64,000 bases of DNA from JAGNRR01 sp964409905 (GTDB lineage: Bacteria; Bacteroidota; Bacteroidia; Chitinophagales; Chitinophagaceae), in contig CAYPET010000002.1 of NCBI GenBank assembly GCA_964409905.1, positions 62,001 to 126,000 of the forward strand, read 5' to 3'. A program made the position numbers and the translations under genes. Of the stretch, positions 49,017 to 57,742 are shown one piece after another; the stretch's first letter is position 1, and each line of letters begins with the position of its first letter. The notes beneath the pieces were generated by a model. It was not told where the DNA came from and did not search any database. It saw nothing but the letters and a program-made list of their open reading frames with translations.

Positions 49017-51495
49017 TCTAGATGAGCTGCTTTCTGTTACCCAAGGCAAACTGCTTAGTGCGTCTAAGGATTTGGTGGAGGCTGATCATTTTATTACCGA
49101 TTCGCGTAAGATAAAAAAGGCAGCCCAAGGCTTATTTGTTCCACTTATTACAGCAGCTCGTGATGGGCATGATTATATGCAAGAAGCTAGTAAGATGGGG
49201 GTTAGGACTTTTTTATGTTCACACCCACCTAAGCAACTTGCTCTTTTTACGGATTGTAATTTAATACTTGTAAAAGATACCTTGGCTGCTATGCAACAAT
49301 TAGCGGCCTATCACCGTGCTAAGTTTGATTTACCGATTATTGGTATTACTGGTAGCAATGGTAAAACAATTGTCAAAGAGTGGCTAGCGCAAATGTTGGC
49401 TAAAAAGTTGAAGGTGGTTAGCAATCCTAAATCATTTAATTCGCAAGTGGGTGTGCCGATTTCTGTATCACGTATTGATGCGCATCACGAGATTGGCATT
49501 TTTGAAGCCGGTATTTCGAAGCCCGGTGAAATGAAAAAGCTGCAGCAAATTATCCAACCCACTATTGGCTTATTTACAATGATTGGTGCTGCTCATGAGG
49601 CCAATTTTGAACATATTCAGCAGAAAATTCAGGAAAAACTACAATTGTTTAAACAAGTTGACACATTATACTGTAGTAGCTGGCATGAGGAAGTGCGGCA
49701 TGAAATAGAAACACATTTATTAGTCATAAACCCCAGCGTGCGCCTACGAACTTGGGGCAATGCCACTACAGATGCGCTTCAAATCACTGGTATTGATAAA
49801 ACAGATGATAAAACGGATATAACCGCAATCTATCAACAATCACTGGTTAACATTCGAATACCATTTACCGATGATGCGTATATTGAAAATGCAATTCATT
49901 GTTGGTTGATACTGTTAGATATGGACTTTGAACCCAAGCAATTGGCAGAATGGTTTGGCGGGTTAAGCGTTGTTGAAATGCGGCTTGAACTGATAAAGGG
50001 TATTCAAAATTGTACCATTATTAATGATACCTATAGTTCAGATTTAGCTTCAATTTCCATAGCCTTGGATTATTTATATCAACAAAAGCAACACCCAAAG
50101 TTTACCATCATTCTGTCGGATATAGAAGATCATAGCAATAGCAAAGATGTGTATGCTGAAGTGTTGCATCTGCTAGAGTCACATCCCATATATCGCTTAC
50201 TTTTAATTGGCCATGAGATCAGCAAATGGGCTGCTGATTTTCAAACGAAATTGGACGGCAATGTTCTGTGCTTTCAGGGTACGGAAGATTTTCTGAAACG
50301 GCAAGACATGACTGTTTTTAACGATGAGGCCATATTGATAAAAGGCGCAAGGAAATTTGCGCTTGAACGCATTGTCCATCGTCTGGAAGAGCGCATTCAT
50401 GGAACGGTACTTCAAATAAATTTATCTGCACTTATACAAAATGTCAATTTTTTTAGGCAACGCTTGAAAAAAGGTACAAAACTCATGGCCATGGTGAAAG
50501 CGTTTTCTTATGGCTCTGGAACTTATGAAGTAGCTAATGTGCTCGTACATCATGGTGTAGATTATTTTGCAGTGGCCTATGTAGATGAAGGGATTGCGTT
50601 ACGCAAAAAAGGTATTACGACACCCATCCTTGTCCTGAATCCCAATGTGTCTCAGTTAGACGCATTGTTGCATTACCAGTTGGATGCTGAGGTGTATTCG
50701 TCGAATTTATTTCAAGCATTCAAAAATCAACTACTTCGGATGGGAGAAAAACTGCACATTCATCTTAAAGTGGAAACCGGAATGCATAGACTAGGATTGG
50801 CTAAAACTGATTTGCCACTGCTATTGGATGCATTACAAGAGATTGATTGTTTCGAGGTGAAAAGTGTTTTTTCTCATTTAGTGGGAAGTGATAATCCTGC
50901 ACTTTTTGATTTTACTATGCAGCAAAAAACTTTATTCGAAGAAATGAGTCAATTAGTAGAAGAACGCCTTGGACATAAGGTTATCAAACATTTGTCTAAT
51001 AGTGGTGGTGCAATACGCAACCCGGATTTACAATTTGACATGGTGCGTTTGGGCATTGGCTTGTATGGCATTGATAGTGATGCGAAGATACAAGAAGACC
51101 TAGAGCAAATTAGCACCTTAAAGAGCAGCATAGCCCAAATAAAAAATGTACCCCAAACTGAGACAGTAGGGTACAGTCGGGCTGGTGTGTTACAACGCGA
51201 CACCCGTATTGCTACGGTAAACATCGGGTATGCTGATGGTTACTCTCGTGCTTTTAGCAATGGTAAAGGCAAAGTGCTGATACATGGCCAGTTAGCGCCA
51301 GTGGTGGGCAACGTCTGTATGGATATGATAATGGTTGATGTAACAGATATCTTGTTAGCCGCCGAAGGTGACGAGGTCATTATCTTCAGTCCTCAATTAC
51401 CGGTGAGCACTTTAGCTGAATGGATTGGCACAATTCCTTACGAAATTATTGCGGGTATTTCACAACGGGTAAAACGTGTTTTTTATCACGAATAG
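49006..51495 (+). CDS. murF-alr: Bifunctional MurF ligase / alanine racemase
   Basis: A fused enzyme of peptidoglycan precursor synthesis. The N-terminal MurF half (about residues 1-450) adds D-Ala-D-Ala to UDP-MurNAc-tripeptide; its P-loop GITGSNGKT is at 113-121. The C-terminal alanine racemase half (about 455-829) makes D-Ala; its PLP lysine is K498 in MAMVKAFSYGSGTYE. A later block, ETVGYSRAGVLQR, includes the conserved Tyr region. Fusion of the two is a known Bacteroidota arrangement and supplies both the substrate amino acid and its use. The ATG (49006) lies inside the end of the TerC gene; upstream in-frame starts are unlikely. Confidence 0.95.
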   Translation: MKLSLDELLSVTQGKLLSASKDLVEADHFITDSRKIKKAAQGLFVPLITAARDGHDYMQEASKMGVRTFLCSHPPKQLALFTDCNLILVKDTLAAMQQLAAYHRAKFDLPIIGITGSNGKTIVKEWLAQMLAKKLKVVSNPKSFNSQVGVPISVSRIDAHHEIGIFEAGISKPGEMKKLQQIIQPTIGLFTMIGAAHEANFEHIQQKIQEKLQLFKQVDTLYCSSWHEEVRHEIETHLLVINPSVRLRTWGNATTDALQITGIDKTDDKTDITAIYQQSLVNIRIPFTDDAYIENAIHCWLILLDMDFEPKQLAEWFGGLSVVEMRLELIKGIQNCTIINDTYSSDLASISIALDYLYQQKQHPKFTIILSDIEDHSNSKDVYAEVLHLLESHPIYRLLLIGHEISKWAADFQTKLDGNVLCFQGTEDFLKRQDMTVFNDEAILIKGARKFALERIVHRLEERIHGTVLQINLSALIQNVNFFRQRLKKGTKLMAMVKAFSYGSGTYEVANVLVHHGVDYFAVAYVDEGIALRKKGITTPILVLNPNVSQLDALLHYQLDAEVYSSNLFQAFKNQLLRMGEKLHIHLKVETGMHRLGLAKTDLPLLLDALQEIDCFEVKSVFSHLVGSDNPALFDFTMQQKTLFEEMSQLVEERLGHKVIKHLSNSGGAIRNPDLQFDMVRLGIGLYGIDSDAKIQEDLEQISTLKSSIAQIKNVPQTETVGYSRAGVLQRDTRIATVNIGYADGYSRAFSNGKGKVLIHGQLAPVVGNVCMDMIMVDVTDILLAAEGDEVIIFSPQLPVSTLAEWIGTIPYEIIAGISQRVKRVFYHE

Positions 51496-51497
51496 CA

Positions 51498-52913
51498 TTA
51501 TTGTTTTGTAAGTTTAAAATGCCGGACATTACCGGACTGTAAATTTGTAAGTTGCAATATGTAATGGCCACTGCTCAATGACGCGATATCAATTGTTGCA
51601 TCATTAGTATTTGATGTTTGCACGCGCTGCCATAACCTTTTACCTTCAAGATTATAAATGCTTAGTGCAAAAGCCTCCATCTTCTCTGGTAATGTAAGTG
51701 AAATTTTATCTACAGCGGGATTAGGGTATAAGGTTACAAAATCTACATGCTCATAGTTTGTCAGGCCTACCGGTATATCTTGATAGTAGAAAAAGAATTG
51801 TTCGCTCGGTACGAAGGTATTGGATACATAATTCTCCGATAAACGATAGATCAAGCTGTCTTGTTGATTATAAGATAATTGTTCGCGTTTAGTTTCTACC
51901 CAGCTATTAGCCCCGGCATTATCGTAATAAGTTATTTGATCATTAAGATTGTTACCATTGTAGGTTAGTACCCTTCTGGCATCATTTTCATAAAAATTTG
52001 TAGCAGGATTATATTGTTGCAAAATTTCTTCTATTAATTGCGCATTCCCATTATAGGTATTAGACCGCAAGGAAAGGTTATACCAAGCCTGAGCAGTTGA
52101 ATCATATTTTTCTGATTCAATAGCCGTCAGTAGATTATTTGTGTAGTTATATTTTACTCGTTGATTAAACACCCAGTTTTGATTTGAGGCATCACGGTAA
52201 AACGTGGTTTCCTGCTCTAAACGAGCAGGGGTAGCCGAGCCATTTATCAGGCGTACATTTTGTGTGCTCAATATCCAGTTCCCATTGTCCCATACAGATT
52301 CGGTAATCTGTGAAACGAAGCCAAACGCATATAGAAATTGTTGGCGTAACACACCTTCCCAGGCATTGTTTATGTAATTATATGCTTCTTTCACTATGAG
52401 TTTATTCGAACTGTTGTAGGTATAATCTTGCCTACTGCCGGGCTGCCAACTACCGTTCCACACAAAATTTTCAAGTTTAGTTAGCAAGCCTGCAGCATTA
52501 TATGTTTGCACAATCCGACCAGCGTTGGTCCAGCTGTTAGTACCTACACTCCAGGTTTGATAGAGCGTTTCTAGTACCTGTTGGTTTGCATTGTACGTAC
52601 AGCTATATTGATTTCCATTTTGCCAGGTATTATTTATCCAATATTGATAAGTGCGAAGGGTTAAATTACCTTGTGCATCATAGGTTGAAGTATATCGAAA
52701 ATTGTTTATCCAATTTGTGTTTTGAAATTCAGTAGCAAAACGGAATGTCTCATGGCCAAAGGCATTATACTGAAAAATAATAGAATCTTTGCCCTGCCAG
52801 GCATTTGCGATATACTCGTCAGCACGTTGCGCTATTTTTCTGTTGACAGTTGTTTGTCCAGACAGTTGTATGGTAACAAAAACGGTGAGTGCTACAAGCA
52901 ATAATTTACGCAT
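51498..52913 (-). CDS. T9SS type A protein with RHS-like YN/TYN repeats
   Basis: A 471-residue secreted protein with signal peptide (MRKLLLVALTVFVTIQLSGQ). The body (about 30-380) has about eight tandem repeats of 40-45 residues built around W-x-N-x-x-Q-x-x-Y-x-Y-N-x-x-x-x-L (for example YTYNSSNKLIVKEAYNY and VKYNYTNNLLTAIESEKYD), similar to RHS/YD-type beta-repeats. The C-terminal 80 residues form a type A sorting domain (LYPNPAVDKISLTLPEKME and SGHYILQLTNLQSG). A TAACTTTA box lies 4 nt before the ATG and overlaps the end of the upstream FNR gene. Confidence 0.86.
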   Translation of the reverse strand: MRKLLLVALTVFVTIQLSGQTTVNRKIAQRADEYIANAWQGKDSIIFQYNAFGHETFRFATEFQNTNWINNFRYTSTYDAQGNLTLRTYQYWINNTWQNGNQYSCTYNANQQVLETLYQTWSVGTNSWTNAGRIVQTYNAAGLLTKLENFVWNGSWQPGSRQDYTYNSSNKLIVKEAYNYINNAWEGVLRQQFLYAFGFVSQITESVWDNGNWILSTQNVRLINGSATPARLEQETTFYRDASNQNWVFNQRVKYNYTNNLLTAIESEKYDSTAQAWYNLSLRSNTYNGNAQLIEEILQQYNPATNFYENDARRVLTYNGNNLNDQITYYDNAGANSWVETKREQLSYNQQDSLIYRLSENYVSNTFVPSEQFFFYYQDIPVGLTNYEHVDFVTLYPNPAVDKISLTLPEKMEAFALSIYNLEGKRLWQRVQTSNTNDATIDIASLSSGHYILQLTNLQSGNVRHFKLTKQ

Positions 52914-52917
52914 AGCG

Positions 52918-52925
52918 TAAAGTTA
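52918..52925 (-). promoter_or_regulatory. -7-like TAACTTTA before the T9SS gene
   Basis: One base from TAnnTTTG, 4 nt before the ATG at 52913. It overlaps the stop codon of the upstream gene, so it may be coincidental. Confidence 0.35.
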
Positions 52926-53648
52926 TCCATAAAGTTCAAAATGGATTTGCTCTTTGGTGTAATTTAACGCCAGTAGCTCGCTGCGAGCTTGATCAATCAT
53001 ATCGCGCCAGCCACAAAACATGAATTTTACATTTAGCTGATTATCAGCAGCAGCTATTCTGTGATAAACCTTATGCACATAACCTTGGTATCCTTTATAT
53101 TCTTCGCGCGAAAGGCATACATGGTACGAAAAGTTAGGCATCTCTTTGTCCAGCTCTTCTAATTCTGCTTTGTATAATATATCTTCCTGATACCGAGCGC
53201 CAAATACCAGATCAATGGCATGAAAAGCTATATCATTTTCTTTAATGTAGCGTATCATACTTCTGAACGGTGCTACACCGGTGCCGGTGCATACAAAAAT
53301 GTAGTGTTTGTCTAAATCTTTGGGCAGATTAAAAACACCCAACGGGCCTCGGCAGGGCAATTGCGTACCTATATTACAGCGTGAGCGGTCAAAAAGATAT
53401 TCCGATGCCCATCCATTGGCTACTTTACCAATAATCAGTTCTATGACATTGGTTTTGTTAGGCGGAGAGGCTATGGAGTATGATCGGAGACGCTTATTTC
53501 TTTTTTCATGAATGGGCAAGTCAAAGGTGATAAACTGGCCCGGGATAAATTCAAATGAAGAAACGTCCTCTATTTCCACTTGAAAAATAGCCGTTTTATC
53601 CGAAATGTCTCGGATATCAATAATGCGTGCTGTTTTCCAGTTTAACAA
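52923..53648 (-). CDS. Ferredoxin-NADP reductase-like flavoprotein
   Basis: A 241-residue FAD- and NAD(P)-binding oxidoreductase. The FAD-binding half carries RLRSYSIASPP (residues about 54-64) and the NAD-binding half has FVCTGTGVAPFRSM (near 118-131) plus the C-terminal MFCGWRDMID. It lacks an iron-sulfur domain, so it needs a separate partner such as ferredoxin. The start codon is TTG (53648), preceded by AAAAAAGGAATAAGA, a good initiation context; no ATG gives a better N-terminus. It lies about 140 bp after the DUF420 gene on the same strand and may join its transcript. Confidence 0.85.
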   Translation of the reverse strand: MLNWKTARIIDIRDISDKTAIFQVEIEDVSSFEFIPGQFITFDLPIHEKRNKRLRSYSIASPPNKTNVIELIIGKVANGWASEYLFDRSRCNIGTQLPCRGPLGVFNLPKDLDKHYIFVCTGTGVAPFRSMIRYIKENDIAFHAIDLVFGARYQEDILYKAELEELDKEMPNFSYHVCLSREEYKGYQGYVHKVYHRIAAADNQLNVKFMFCGWRDMIDQARSELLALNYTKEQIHFELYG

Positions 53649-53786
53649 TCTTATTCCTTTTTTACTTAAGTAATAAAGCTATGAAGAAATATTTACTTTT
53701 CCTTGAGCGATGTATAATAAACTCAAGGAACTTAGCTAAGTGTTGCCCATGCAGATGCATTTCTGAGTCCTGGGGTAGGAGGAAAA

Positions 53787-54371
53787 CTAGGAATAAAATG
53801 GTGATATCATCAAATAAACTATAACTCCAGTAATGGCTACGTACAGCCAAATGGGGAATGTCCAACGGGCAAGTTTGGTATGTACTTTGTATTCTCCAAT
53901 CAATGCTCTGTAGGCCGTATACAGCACAAAGGGCATGATGATGCCAGCCAATACAATGTGTGTAGATATAACAAAGCGATAAATGATACGCGACACGCCT
54001 GCATTTAATATTTCAATTTCGCTAACGATGCCGTTATGGTCACTATCGCCAAATAAGGTTGGTCCGGCAAAGAGATGATGCAAAATATAAAACACCAGAA
54101 ACAATACAGAAATACCCATTGCTATCAGCATGGTCTGTTTATGTTGAGTATATTTTTTGTTTTTCACAAAATAAAGCGCTGCAATCAAAAAGATAGCCAC
54201 AAAAGAGTTTACAAGAGCGCTTAATGCCGCAAAGACATGGGGGTTAAAAGGTAAGTTTACTTTTAATTCGACGCGCTCGAGCACGGTAACGGCCACAAAC
54301 ACAATTGCTGAAAATATCCAAATAAGCACATGGGCTTTTCTATCATTCTTCTTTAAGGTGGGTGTAAGCAT
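53787..54371 (-). CDS. DUF420 family membrane protein
   Basis: A 194-residue integral membrane protein with five hydrophobic segments and conserved His residues in helices (HKQTMLIAMGISVLFLVFYILHH, in parts, and VISTHIVLAGIIMPFVLYT), typical of DUF420. Members occur next to cytochrome oxidase and SCO genes and are thought to help respiratory-chain or heme assembly. The start at 54371 (MLTPTLKKNDRKAH) is preferred to the GTG 45 bp upstream, which overlaps the SCO-like gene. It is transcribed with the SCO-like gene upstream (gap 44 bp). Confidence 0.86.
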   Translation of the reverse strand: MLTPTLKKNDRKAHVLIWIFSAIVFVAVTVLERVELKVNLPFNPHVFAALSALVNSFVAIFLIAALYFVKNKKYTQHKQTMLIAMGISVLFLVFYILHHLFAGPTLFGDSDHNGIVSEIEILNAGVSRIIYRFVISTHIVLAGIIMPFVLYTAYRALIGEYKVHTKLARWTFPIWLYVAITGVIVYLMISPFYS

Positions 54372-54415
54372 AATAATTGTCGTTATAGTTTCACTTGGGT
54401 GATGTTTAATGCGCA

Positions 54416-55120
54416 CTATCGTTTTTTCTCATGGATTTTATTTTTCTCCACCATCAAAATGGCAATGTCATCAATGCATCGAATAATGTCTAAAGAATCA
54501 AGGCCATTATAGTAGCCGCGGATGTTGCGATACTTGTCTATCAAAATAATGTCAGCAGGCACACCATTTTGATTGGGTGAAAAATCCTGCATAAAAAACT
54601 CTTTCTTGGCTATCCGCTCAATTTCCTCATTGGATCCACGGAGGAATGTCCAGGTATCATGATCAAGCGTATGTTCGTTGGCATAAGTTCGGATAGATTG
54701 CAAACTGTCTTTCTCTGGAAATATAGCGATGGAGAGTAGCTGAACAGCGCTGTCGTGTTTTTTCATTTTAAACCCTTTTTGGATGCGCCCCATATGGTAG
54801 CTAAGCTTATCACTTCGTGTGCTGCTATCGGATATGCTGAAAAAATTGATAACCAGCGTTTTTCTGTCAAAATCTTCTTTTAAGTCAACAGTTTTGTTCA
54901 GGTGGCTGAGCAACTGGGTACGCCCGATGGTATGGTAAATAGTATCAGCTAATTCTTTTCCATCGACATTTTTTGTTATAACCGTATCAATGCCAAAATG
55001 TTGGGGCACCGCAACATGGCCGGTATGGCCTGTACTGCGTAAAATAAAATAACAGATTAAGGGCACAAAAAGGGCAATGCCACCACCCAGTATTTTAGAA
55101 CGAATGCTCCAATTATTCAC
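54416..55120 (-). CDS. SCO1/SenC-family protein lacking copper ligands
   Basis: SCO proteins carry copper to cytochrome oxidase CuA. This 234-residue membrane-anchored homologue (helix at about 10-27) keeps the fold: LVINFF, DSLQSIRTYANEH, TWTFLRGSNEEIERIAKKEF, DIILIDKYRNIRGYYNGLD. The copper motif CxxxC is missing: the equivalent segment reads FFSISDSSTRSDKL with D98 and R102 in place of the cysteines, and the distal His (HSEKF in homologues) is replaced by NGVPADI. It therefore probably does not bind Cu the usual way. The start is GTG at 55120, 4 nt after a TACATTTG box. It sits with DUF420, a common respiratory-assembly neighbour. Confidence 0.8.
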   Translation of the reverse strand: MNNWSIRSKILGGGIALFVPLICYFILRSTGHTGHVAVPQHFGIDTVITKNVDGKELADTIYHTIGRTQLLSHLNKTVDLKEDFDRKTLVINFFSISDSSTRSDKLSYHMGRIQKGFKMKKHDSAVQLLSIAIFPEKDSLQSIRTYANEHTLDHDTWTFLRGSNEEIERIAKKEFFMQDFSPNQNGVPADIILIDKYRNIRGYYNGLDSLDIIRCIDDIAILMVEKNKIHEKKR

Positions 55121-55124
55121 GCGG

Positions 55125-55132
55125 CAAATGTA
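55125..55132 (-). promoter_or_regulatory. -7 element TACATTTG of the SCO-like gene
   Basis: An exact TAnnTTTG on the reverse strand, 4 nt before the GTG at 55120. It rules out the in-frame GTG at 55189. Confidence 0.7.
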
Positions 55133-55221
55133 ATCAGAACATGTAATACTTTGTGGAATACTGGCTGAATCATGATAGTTTGATGACACTAATAAAATGT
55201 AGAATTCCCAATGTGGTTGGT

Positions 55222-55229
55222 TACCTTTG
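55222..55229 (+). promoter_or_regulatory. -7 element TACCTTTG of the ABC exporter gene
   Basis: An exact TAnnTTTG match, 8 nt before the ATG at 55238. It rules out the in-frame start at 55211. Confidence 0.65.
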
Positions 55230-55237
55230 CCAGCTCA

Positions 55238-57028
55238 ATGAAAATTTTACTCAAGTACCTCAATCGCTATCGTGGGTTAGTGTTGATTTCATTTGTTTTG
55301 GCTGCCATCAATCAGGGCTTTTCGCTTTTAGATCCCGTTTTTTTTGGTAAAATGATTGATCAGGCCAAACTTATTTGGGATACCAATGGCAAATTGGATA
55401 ATCAGGGCTTCTATCGTAAAATATCTATGTTGCGGTGGGATTACATGAAAATTATCGGGCAGTTCACCCTAATTCTTATCGGTGTGGCCATGGTGAGTCG
55501 CATTGCCAAGGCATTTCAAGATTATACAGTAAACTCAGTTGTACAGAAATTTGGAGCCGATGTGTATACTGATGGCTTAAAACATGCATTACAGCTACCT
55601 TTTAAAAAATTTGAGGATCAACGCAGCGGCGAGACCTTGGCAGTAATGGAAAAAGTGCGCATAGATTGTGAAAAATTTATTAGCTATTTCATCAATATTC
55701 TTTTTGCCACCTTAGTTACTGTATTGTTTGTGTTCACCTACGCCTTCATGTTTTTCCCGCGGATTATTATCGTTTATTTGGTTGGCGTTGTTGTGCTTAG
55801 TTTGCTGATGAGCTTTATTTCCAAACGAATCAAATACATTCAGAAGTTTATCGTTGGCGAAACAACGGCTCTTGCCGGTGCCACTACAGAAAGTTTGCGG
55901 AATATTGAATTAGTTAGGAGCCTTGGCCTTACAAATCAAGAAATAAAACGCTTAAACTCTACTACCCTAAAAATCCTTATTCTGGAACTGAAAAAAGTTA
56001 AGAGCATTCGCTCTTTATCATTTGTTCAAGGCACGTTTATCAATTTCATGCGCCAGGTCATCGTATTCATTCTCCTACTAGCTGTATTTGATGGAGAAAT
56101 AAAACTTGGACAATTATTTACTTTTCAGTTTTTCAGTTTTTTCCTGTTTGCTCCCTTGCAGGAATTGGGTAATATCATTATTTCATATCGCGAGGCGCAA
56201 ACCTCGCTCAATAATTTTGAAAACCTGATGAATACCCCCATCGAGGAAAAACCGGCTAATCCACAAACTATCGATACGGTAAAAAAATTGTCTTTTCAGG
56301 GTGTCAGTTTTCAGCATGCCAGCGCCAAAACAAAGGCGTTGGACGATATCTCTTTTGGTGTGGATTTGGGCGAGACCATTGCCTTTGTTGGCCCCTCAGG
56401 TAGTGGCAAAACAACGTTGGTAAAATTGCTGGTAGGCTTGTATAAACCCGACGAAGGCGATATACAATACAACGGAATATCTTACGATACAATAGACTAT
56501 GATAATCTCCGAAATCAAATTGGGTTTGTGACCCAGGATACACAGCTTTTTGCAGGCACTATTCGCGAAAACTTGGTTTTTGTCAAACCAGATGCTACTG
56601 ATGAAGAGGTGAAAGCCGCCCTAAGTAAGGCGGCCGCTAACAGCCTCATGGAACGTGCCGAAAAAGGCCTTGATACATCAATAGGCGAGGGAGGAATGAA
56701 AGTATCCGGAGGCGAGAAACAACGGTTGTCGATAGCCAGAGCCTTACTGCGCCAGCCAAAACTATTGGTTTTTGACGAAGCTACCAGTGCATTAGATAGC
56801 CTAACCGAGGAATCAATTACTCAAACGATAAAAGAAATATCCTCATCGCGCAGTCAAATCAACATTTTGATAGCCCACAGGTTGTCTACGATTATGCATG
56901 CCGACAGAATTTATGTGCTGGAAAAAGGTAAGATTATCGAAACCGGCAGACATGATAAACTAGTAGAGGACAAAGGCCTTTACTATGCTATGTGGCGCCA
57001 GCAAATAGGTGAACGGCATTACGATTAA
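55238..57028 (+). CDS. ABC-type exporter (fused membrane and ATPase domains)
   Basis: A 596-residue half-transporter. Six membrane helices lie in about residues 1-320, and the ATPase domain covers about 350-590 with GPSGSGKTT (Walker A near 385), VSGGEKQRLSIA (signature), LLVFDEATSALD (Walker B) and AHRLST (switch His). It resembles lipid/peptide exporters of the MsbA-like subfamily and should act as a homodimer. The substrate is unknown. The promoter box at 55222 sets the start. A cyclophilin gene follows after 45 bp, possibly on the same transcript. Confidence 0.93.
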   Translation: MKILLKYLNRYRGLVLISFVLAAINQGFSLLDPVFFGKMIDQAKLIWDTNGKLDNQGFYRKISMLRWDYMKIIGQFTLILIGVAMVSRIAKAFQDYTVNSVVQKFGADVYTDGLKHALQLPFKKFEDQRSGETLAVMEKVRIDCEKFISYFINILFATLVTVLFVFTYAFMFFPRIIIVYLVGVVVLSLLMSFISKRIKYIQKFIVGETTALAGATTESLRNIELVRSLGLTNQEIKRLNSTTLKILILELKKVKSIRSLSFVQGTFINFMRQVIVFILLLAVFDGEIKLGQLFTFQFFSFFLFAPLQELGNIIISYREAQTSLNNFENLMNTPIEEKPANPQTIDTVKKLSFQGVSFQHASAKTKALDDISFGVDLGETIAFVGPSGSGKTTLVKLLVGLYKPDEGDIQYNGISYDTIDYDNLRNQIGFVTQDTQLFAGTIRENLVFVKPDATDEEVKAALSKAAANSLMERAEKGLDTSIGEGGMKVSGGEKQRLSIARALLRQPKLLVFDEATSALDSLTEESITQTIKEISSSRSQINILIAHRLSTIMHADRIYVLEKGKIIETGRHDKLVEDKGLYYAMWRQQIGERHYD

Positions 57029-57072
57029 ACATTAACTACCCATATTGAGTCGAATTATATAATATTGCAAGT

Positions 57073-57735
57073 ATGAAAAATATTTTAACTGTATGCTTAT
57101 TCTTGGCCACTGTCACAAGTGCAGCAGCTTTTAAAAAGAAGGAAAAAGAAACGAACAAAGTATTGTTGGAAACAACAGCCGGAAATATTACGATTCAGCT
57201 CTATGAAGATGTGCCCTTACATACAGCTAATTTTAAAAAACTCGTAAAAGAAGGTTTTTATGACAGCCTATTGTTTCATAGAGTCATTCCTAGTTTTATG
57301 ATTCAGGGGGGTGATCCAGGCAGTAAAAATGCCCCGGCTGGTACAATGCTGGGCAATGGAGATATTGGTTACACAATTCCGGCTGAGTTTAATGTTACAA
57401 AATACATTCACATCAAAGGAGCACTGGCTGCGGCACGTACTCCTAACCCAGAGAAAGCCAGTAGTGGTTGCCAGTTTTATATAGTTGAAGGCAGAAAATG
57501 GACAGATGCGGAATTGACTAATTTTGAACAAAGCAAAGGGATGACCTATACGCCAGAACAGCGCGAACAGTACAAAACATTGGGTGGAACTCCGCACCTC
57601 GATAACGAGTATACCGTATATGGAATTGTATTGGAAGGCTTGGATATTATCACAAAAATTGCCAATGCGCCACGCAATCCCCAAGATAGGCCGAATGAAG
57701 ATATCCGAATTATTCGTGCTGTAATGGTGAAATAA
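57073..57735 (+). CDS. Secreted cyclophilin-type peptidyl-prolyl isomerase
   Basis: A 220-residue foldase with a signal peptide (MKNILTVCLFLATVTSAAA). The cyclophilin domain (about residues 28-218) has the expected FHRVIPSFMIQGGDP, GSKNAPAGTMLGNGD and ASSGCQFYIV blocks; an insertion of about 25 residues before the last strands (LTNFEQSKGMTYTPEQREQ) is common in bacterial members. It assists folding of exported proteins. Its stop codon is 7 nt from that of the convergent BatB-BatC gene. Confidence 0.92.
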   Translation: MKNILTVCLFLATVTSAAAFKKKEKETNKVLLETTAGNITIQLYEDVPLHTANFKKLVKEGFYDSLLFHRVIPSFMIQGGDPGSKNAPAGTMLGNGDIGYTIPAEFNVTKYIHIKGALAAARTPNPEKASSGCQFYIVEGRKWTDAELTNFEQSKGMTYTPEQREQYKTLGGTPHLDNEYTVYGIVLEGLDIITKIANAPRNPQDRPNEDIRIIRAVMVK

Positions 57736-57742
57736 AATTTAG

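Noticed and set aside
53649..53786. Possible small gene between the FNR-like and DUF420 genes
   Set aside because: The short frames on either strand lack a plausible start context and protein-like composition; I see only unannotated intergenic DNA.
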